A model generated the notes under the pieces. The model was not told the origin of the DNA. It saw nothing but the letters and a program-made list of their open reading frames with translations, and searched no databases. Shown one piece after another: positions 7,930 to 10,560 of a stretch of DNA of 10,560 bases; the first letter of the stretch is position 1; each line of letters opens with the position of its first letter. A program made the position numbers and the translations under genes. This DNA comes from an uncultured Collinsella sp. GTDB taxonomy: Bacteria; Actinomycetota; Coriobacteriia; Coriobacteriales; Coriobacteriaceae. The stretch is from the NCBI GenBank assembly GCA_900757185.1, contig CAAEMX010000040.1:1-10560 (forward strand). Direction: 5' to 3'.

Positions 7930-8442
7930 TTACTCGGAAAGCCAGACGACAGGCTCTTTAACAGTAACAGGGCCGGAAGCGTGCTCACGAAGAGTCGAGT
8001 TCTCCGAACGCTCGCACACGATAACGAAGACCGTGGGATCGAAGCCAGCGGCGCGAACCGCGTCGAAATCGACCTCGACGAGGGGCTGGCCCGCGTCGAC
8101 ATGGTCACCCTGAGCAACAAGCGCATGGAAGCCCTTGCCCTCAAGTTTAACAGTGTCGATTCCGATATGCAGCATCACCTGAGCAGAGCTGTCGTCGGAC
8201 ATGATGCCCAGCGCGTGCTCAGTCGGAAACAACGCCGCGACGGTGCCGGAAACAGGAGCGCACACCGTTCCCTCTTGGGGAACCACGGCAACGCCATCGC
8301 CCACGGCACGGCTGCTAAAAGCGGGGTCATTGGTATTTTCTAGATGAACAAGCTCGCCGGAAACAGGAGCGAGGATTTCGAACTCGGAAGTTGCAGTCTT
8401 CTGCTCATCCGAACCGCCCATCAGGCGAGAAAAGAAACCCAT
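7930..8442 (-). CDS. crr: PTS glucose-type EIIA (Crr-like), first gene of the alpha-glucoside operon
   Basis: This soluble phosphocarrier (170 aa) passes phosphate from HPr to the EIIB domain encoded two genes downstream. It is a single-domain protein of standard length (E. coli Crr is 169 aa). The biotinyl-like fold is visible from APVSGELVHL (25-34) onward. H92 in VMLHIGIDTVKLEGKGF is the phosphorylated histidine, and H76 in PTEHALGI is the second active-site histidine. The ATG at 8442 is chosen because AAGGGA lies upstream and the N-terminus MGFFSRL is typical of Crr proteins. Upstream in-frame codons (8460, 8505) lack a ribosome site. In an actinobacterium this EIIA may also serve other EIICB permeases. 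It lies immediately upstream of the antiterminator gene. Confidence 0.94.
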   Translation of the reverse strand: MGFFSRLMGGSDEQKTATSEFEILAPVSGELVHLENTNDPAFSSRAVGDGVAVVPQEGTVCAPVSGTVAALFPTEHALGIMSDDSSAQVMLHIGIDTVKLEGKGFHALVAQGDHVDAGQPLVEVDFDAVRAAGFDPTVFVIVCERSENSTLREHASGPVTVKEPVVWLSE

Positions 8443-8522
8443 GGTGGCATGTCCCTTCATAAATATAGCCCAACCAAAATCAAGCGAATGCATCCATAGA
8501 GACACACCCGTTCAAAGACTTT

Positions 8523-8554
8523 GGTTAGGCCCACGTCCGAGGGACTCGGTAACC
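8523..8554 (-). promoter_or_regulatory. Leader hairpin of the sugar operon, possible antiterminator target
   Basis: On the minus strand, GGTTA-CCGAG-TCC-CTCGG pairs back to a distal TAACC across a 9-base unpaired stretch. This gives two stacked 5-bp stems about 100 bases upstream of the EIIA start. The 5' side (GGAAGGTTACCG) resembles the start of RAT sites bound by BglG/LicT (GGATTGTTACTG), but the 3' side and the lack of an overlapping terminator do not fit well. Confidence 0.3.
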
Positions 8555-8579
8555 TTCCGCATTTCTTTTTACGGGAGTT

Positions 8580-8607
8580 ATTGTAGACAAGCCCAAAGCC
8601 AGAACAA
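8580..8607 (-). promoter_or_regulatory. Candidate promoter of the EIIA-licT-EIICB-malH operon
   Basis: On the minus strand, TACAAT (8585-8580) is a 5/6 match to a -10 box. TTGTTC (8607-8602), 16 bases upstream, is a weak -35. A transcript would start near 8573 and have a leader of about 130 bases, long enough for antiterminator control. A second -10-like sequence, CATAAT (8615-8610), lies just upstream. Confidence 0.4.
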
Positions 8608-8657
8608 TCATTATGACCGGTGAGCGGTATTTTTTCTTCGATAAACGGTATTTAGGC

Positions 8658-8703
8658 GGCACTTAGGGACGTTCCTTTCCCGCCGGCACCCAGGGACACT
8701 CCT
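8658..8703. repeat. Two REP-like direct repeat units (27-bp period)
   Basis: GGCACTTAGGGACGTTCCT (8658-8676) and GGCACCCAGGGACACTCCT (8685-8703) match at 15 of 19 positions, and all four differences are transitions. Each contains the near-palindrome AGGGAC(G/A)(T/C)TCCT. From memory, similar 'cactTAGGGACGTTCCTT' sequences occur as dispersed repeats near REP-associated transposases in anaerobic bacteria. No transposase is present here. Confidence 0.5.
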
Positions 8704-8732
8704 CACTCTGGTGCGTTGTGGACAGGTTTGTT

Positions 8733-8774
8733 TGCACCAGGTTGGTGCAGATTAACCTGGCCCCATTGCACCAA
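8733..8774. repeat. Overlapping, mutually exclusive inverted repeats after the EFR1 gene
   Basis: Three hairpins compete for the same bases: TGCACCA/TGGTGCA (8733-8749, 3-base loop), CCAGGTT/AACCTGG (8737-8760, 10-base loop) and TTGGTGCA/TGCACCAA (8742-8774, 17-base loop). They begin 12 bases past the EFR1 stop codon. They might act as a T-less terminator or 3' stabiliser, or as a protein-binding site. Confidence 0.55.
8761..8774. repeat. Left copy of a 14-bp direct repeat bracketing the EFR1 gene
   Basis: CCCCATTGCACCAA here and CCCCAATGCACCAA at 9646-9659 match at 13 of 14 positions in the same orientation, 885 bases apart. This copy also forms the distal arm of a hairpin with TTGGTGCA at 8742-8749. 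Confidence 0.6.
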
Positions 8775-8785
8775 TTTCGTATGCG

Positions 8786-9547
8786 CTAGACAAAGAGCTC
8801 GCATTCCTTCCGCACGACGCAAACCTTGCTCAGCATCTGGGAAACAGCGGATAGCTTGTTGGGATCAAGCTTACGAGCGCCTCGCGGGCATACGGCAATG
8901 CAGCGCATGCAGGAGATGCACGCCTCGCCAGCTGCTCGTTTGGGGTCACCCTTGTCGATAGCACAAACGGGGCACGCCGCGGCGCATGCACCGCAGGAGA
9001 CGCAATCCTCTGTTGCCTCAGGTGCCATGCGGTGACCTCTGGCTTGTTTGTAAGGACGATTGCCGGGAATAGAGGGCTCGGATGTATCCTCAGCCAACAG
9101 CTTTTGCTGAATTTGCTGCGCAAACTCTGCGAGCTGCGCCGCATCCTGCGCATCCGGTCGCCCAGCAGCAAACTGTCGCGCAATGGAATGTTCTGCAATG
9201 GCTGCAACTGCCGCGATTACCCGGAATCCCGCATGCTTCGCAACGTCCTCCAGCTCTACGAGCGTGTCCTCAAACGCGCGGTTTCCGTAGACGCACACCA
9301 GAACGGCCCGCGCTCCGTTGCCGTGAACCATGTTCAGTCGGTCGACCACCACGGCAGGGACTCTGCCGGCATACGCTGGCACGGAGATAACAGCCACGTC
9401 GTCCTTCGTCATCGAGACCTCGTGGAAATCCAACCCGCTATCGGTCAGATCGACGGTAACGGTATTCTTGTCCAGCGCTCCAGCCACAAGGCAAGACACC
9501 TTCTCCGTTCCACCCGTCGGACTAAACACAATTTCAAATACGCTCAT
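8786..9547 (-). CDS. EFR1-family flavodoxin-like / 2x[4Fe-4S] ferredoxin protein
   Basis: This predicted cytoplasmic electron carrier (253 aa) combines a flavodoxin-like domain (about 1-150) with a bacterial-type ferredoxin domain (about 178-225). FSPTGGTEK (8-16) is the flavin-phosphate-loop signature. The two clusters are C182/C185/C188/C192 and C210/C213/C216/C220, each in CxxCxxCxxxCP form, and C195 is extra. The end, RKECELFV, is typical of the family. The physiological partner is unknown; low-potential electron transfer between ferredoxin and flavin pools is an inference. The ATG at 9547 has an excellent GGAGG ribosome site 8 bases upstream. The gene stands alone, separated by gaps on both sides. 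It is bracketed by 14-bp direct repeats (8761-8774 and 9646-9659). It could act with the hydrogenase encoded 5 kb away, but nothing in the sequence shows this. Confidence 0.88.
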   Translation of the reverse strand: MSVFEIVFSPTGGTEKVSCLVAGALDKNTVTVDLTDSGLDFHEVSMTKDDVAVISVPAYAGRVPAVVVDRLNMVHGNGARAVLVCVYGNRAFEDTLVELEDVAKHAGFRVIAAVAAIAEHSIARQFAAGRPDAQDAAQLAEFAQQIQQKLLAEDTSEPSIPGNRPYKQARGHRMAPEATEDCVSCGACAAACPVCAIDKGDPKRAAGEACISCMRCIAVCPRGARKLDPNKLSAVSQMLSKVCVVRKECELFV

Positions 9548-9604
9548 CTAGACACCCTCCCCCTACACTCAGCAACGCGTCAAGCCGTTTTCACATCCAG
9601 CCAG

Positions 9605-9642
9605 AGTATACGGCACGTGGGGTCCCCATTTTGGCGCACCAA
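9605..9642 (-). promoter_or_regulatory. Probable promoter/operator region of the EFR1 gene
   Basis: On the minus strand TATACT (9610-9605) is a good -10 box, about 60 bases upstream of the ATG. No good -35 box is present. TGGGG-T-CCCCA (9618-9628) is a perfect-arm palindrome in the spacer, and TTGGCGCACCAA (9631-9642) is a near-palindrome at the -35 position. A weak -35 overlapped by dyads would fit a regulated promoter. Confidence 0.4.
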
Positions 9643-9645
9643 GCA

Positions 9646-9659
9646 CCCCAATGCACCAA
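9646..9659. repeat. Right copy of the 14-bp direct repeat bracketing the EFR1 gene
   Basis: CCCCAATGCACCAA matches the copy at 8761-8774 with one difference. A second GCACCAA occurs 18 bases away (9636-9642), so this side has a phased pair of GCACCAA motifs. Confidence 0.6.
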
Positions 9660-9685
9660 CCCTACGCTGCCTGCCTCTTCGTTTT

Positions 9686-9720
9686 GTATAAATTACGGTA
9701 CAGATTGTATATATTTACGG
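9686..9720. repeat. AT-rich imperfect direct repeat with 21-bp spacing
   Basis: GTATAAATTACGG (9686-9698) and GTATATATTTACGG (9707-9720) are imperfect copies in the same orientation, two helical turns apart. The AT-rich block stands out in its G+C-rich setting. On the plus strand it reads as a weak promoter: TTGTAT (9684-9689), 18 bases, then TATATA (9708-9713). No gene follows on that strand in the window. Confidence 0.4.
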
Positions 9721-9757
9721 GATGCTGCCGTGTTCTCCCAAGGTACCCCATCCTGGC

Positions 9758-9994
9758 CCGTGCAAAAAACGGAGTATTCTGCAACGTGACCGCGCCAGCA
9801 CCGCCGCGGGTGGGCAAAACTGTAGGGCGCCGTATCATTTTAAGTCCCGACATGGCGAGAATAACGCGTCCCTGCTCCGGAAAACGGCGAAATCTGGCTC
9901 AAAACGCTCGCTAGGGATATCCGAAGACCACCGTTGGCGACGTCGAATCATATGCAGACAACTCGAACTACAGAATACTCCAAAAAATGCACGG
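9758..9994. repeat. 237-bp element bounded by imperfect 26-bp inverted repeats
   Basis: The left end (9758-9783) is CCGTGCA + AAAAAC + GGAGTATTCTG + CA. The right end (9969-9994) read on the opposite strand is CCGTGCA + TTTTTT + GGAGTATTCTG + TA. The 7- and 11-base blocks match perfectly and the 6-base spacers not at all. As plus-strand RNA the ends would pair as two helices around a symmetric A-rich internal loop. The 185 bases between encode no plausible protein. A direct repeat ACCCCAT lies just outside each end (9745-9751, 9998-10004), not flush with the inverted repeats. It may be a MITE-like element, a structured RNA, or two binding sites of one regulator. Confidence 0.5.
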
Positions 9995-10106
9995 CGCACC
10001 CCATGGGACCCATTGCCGCATGGCAGGAAACAGGCCCACGGCATCCTCTAGATGCATTCCCGAGGAAATCACATTTGAACTAGCGATCGGATACGGCAAA
10101 CAAAAA

Positions 10107-10135
10107 GGGCCCCGAGCACAGTCTGCTCGGGGCCC
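10107..10135 (-). terminator. Intrinsic terminator of the helicase gene
   Basis: GGGCCCCGAGCA (10107-10118) and TGCTCGGGGCCC (10124-10135) form a perfect 12-bp stem with a 5-base loop. On the minus strand the stem is followed directly by TTTTTG (10106-10101). It lies 33 bases past the stop codon at 10169-10171. Confidence 0.95.
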
Positions 10136-10168
10136 AAACTCATCTCGCCTTACCGCGCGACGCGTGTG

Positions 10169-10560
10169 TTACTTGCGCTTGCCGCCGCCGTCACCGGGGC
10201 GACGGGAGCTGCCGCCGCGCTTGCCACCACGGCTGTTGCCATAGCTGCCACGGTTATCGCGACCGCCGGCACGGCCGCCACGGGAGCCGGTCTGGTTGCC
10301 GCCACGCCCGCCACGATAGCCGCCACGACGCTCCTCGCGGGTATCGTCGTAGTTGCGCCAGTCATCGCGACGATCGCGGCTGGCACGCGGGTCACGACGA
10401 TCGCGCGACTCGTTAGAACGACCAGCGCCGCCGCGGCCGCCATTGCCGCGAGCACCCTCGCGACGCTCGCCGCCGCGGCTACCGCGCTCTTCAAAGCGCT
10501 TGCCGCCACGGGACTCGCCGCCACGGGTGCTACGCTCACCACGGCCCTCGCCGCCGCGGC
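10169..10560 (-). CDS. RGG-rich C-terminal tail of a probable DEAD-box RNA helicase (partial)
   Basis: This frame is open from the right window edge to a TAA at 10171-10169 (129 residues visible, N-terminal part outside the window). The composition is almost entirely Arg, Gly, Ser, Asp, Glu and Asn, with 11 RGG triplets, a central Asp/Arg stretch (SRDRRDPRASRDRRDD) and a basic end (GDGGGKRK). Such disordered RNA-binding tails are typical of CsdA/DeaD-type helicases in actinobacteria, where they bind structured RNA and help cold adaptation and ribosome assembly. No helicase motif lies inside the window, so another RGG protein cannot be excluded. A strong intrinsic terminator follows directly, so this is the last gene of its transcript. 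An Ala/Val-rich frame on the same strand (10150-10542) is a shadow of this repetitive coding sequence. Confidence 0.75.
   Translation of the reverse strand, partial: RGGEGRGERSTRGGESRGGKRFEERGSRGGERREGARGNGGRGGAGRSNESRDRRDPRASRDRRDDWRNYDDTREERRGGYRGGRGGNQTGSRGGRAGGRDNRGSYGNSRGGKRGGSSRRPGDGGGKRK

Larger units (their letters stand above)
8443..8785. other. Intergenic region between the sugar operon and the EFR1 gene
   Basis: This 343-base stretch has no plausible gene. From the low end it holds the EIIA ribosome site, the leader hairpin, the candidate promoter, two REP-like units (8658-8703) and a set of overlapping inverted repeats (8733-8774). No conventional T-tailed terminator for the EFR1 gene is visible. 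Confidence 0.7.
9548..10168. other. Gene-free region between the EFR1 gene and the helicase gene
   Basis: This 621-base stretch has no convincing coding sequence on either strand; the short open frames lack ribosome sites and have implausible compositions. It contains the EFR1 promoter region, the AT-rich repeat, the inverted-repeat-bounded element and, at its right end, the helicase terminator. I see nothing definite in 10005-10100. Confidence 0.65.

Noticed and set aside
7276..8343. A 355-codon plus-strand frame across licT and the EIIA gene
   Set aside because: It crosses two intact genes of the other strand and has no family features.
9651..9914. An 87-codon plus-strand frame in the gene-free region
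   Set aside because: No ribosome site, no domain, irregular composition, and it runs through the left end of the inverted-repeat element.
9835..10044. A 69-codon minus-strand frame in the gene-free region
   Set aside because: No ribosome site, an implausible composition, and it runs through the right end of the inverted-repeat element.
10150..10542. An Ala/Val-rich 130-codon minus-strand frame
   Set aside because: It is an out-of-frame reading of the RGG-tail repeats; the frame ending at 10169 gives a coherent RGG protein followed by a terminator.

Overview
The window reads as chromosome of an anaerobic, high-GC gut actinobacterium of the class Coriobacteriia, most likely Collinsella or a close relative. 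This is inferred from the G+C-rich third positions, a monomeric [FeFe] hydrogenase, a sugar PTS with its own phospho-glucosidase, and an EFR1-type flavodoxin/ferredoxin protein. It has not been checked by any search. Every supported gene lies on the minus strand, so the transcription units read from right to left.

Right to left: (1) The C-terminal, RGG-rich tail of a probable DEAD-box RNA helicase enters from the right edge (10169-10560) and is followed by a strong intrinsic terminator (10107-10135). (2) A gene-free stretch of about 600 bases (9548-10168) holds an inverted-repeat-bounded element (9758-9994), an AT-rich 21-bp-phased direct repeat (9686-9720) and the upstream region of the next gene. 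(3) An EFR1-family flavodoxin/2x[4Fe-4S] ferredoxin gene (8786-9547) stands alone, bracketed by near-identical 14-bp direct repeats. (4) A repeat- and hairpin-rich intergenic region (8443-8785) carries REP-like units and the leader of a sugar operon.

(5) The sugar operon runs EIIA (Crr-type), LicT-type antiterminator, alpha-glucoside PTS EIICB, then a GH4 6-phospho-alpha-glucosidase (8442 down to 3955). EIIA and EIICB would import and phosphorylate maltose-type alpha-glucosides, the GH4 enzyme would hydrolyse the phospho-disaccharide, and the BglG/LicT protein would couple expression to PTS phosphorylation. A 15-bp hairpin (3871-3906) closes the unit. (6) A two-gene redox operon (3683 down to 46) encodes a fusion of a NuoF C-terminal Fe-S domain with a GltD/NfnB-type NAD(P)H:FAD oxidoreductase, overlapping by 7 bases a CpI-like [FeFe] hydrogenase. 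This resembles the poorly characterised 'glutamate-synthase-linked' (group A2) hydrogenases and plausibly moves electrons between H2 and NAD(P)H. The first 14 codons of another gene with a Tat-like motif follow and run off the left edge (1-43).

The least explained parts are the hydrogenase/NuoF-GltD pair and the non-coding elements around the EFR1 gene. The window contains no rRNA, tRNA, CRISPR array or recognisable transposase gene.
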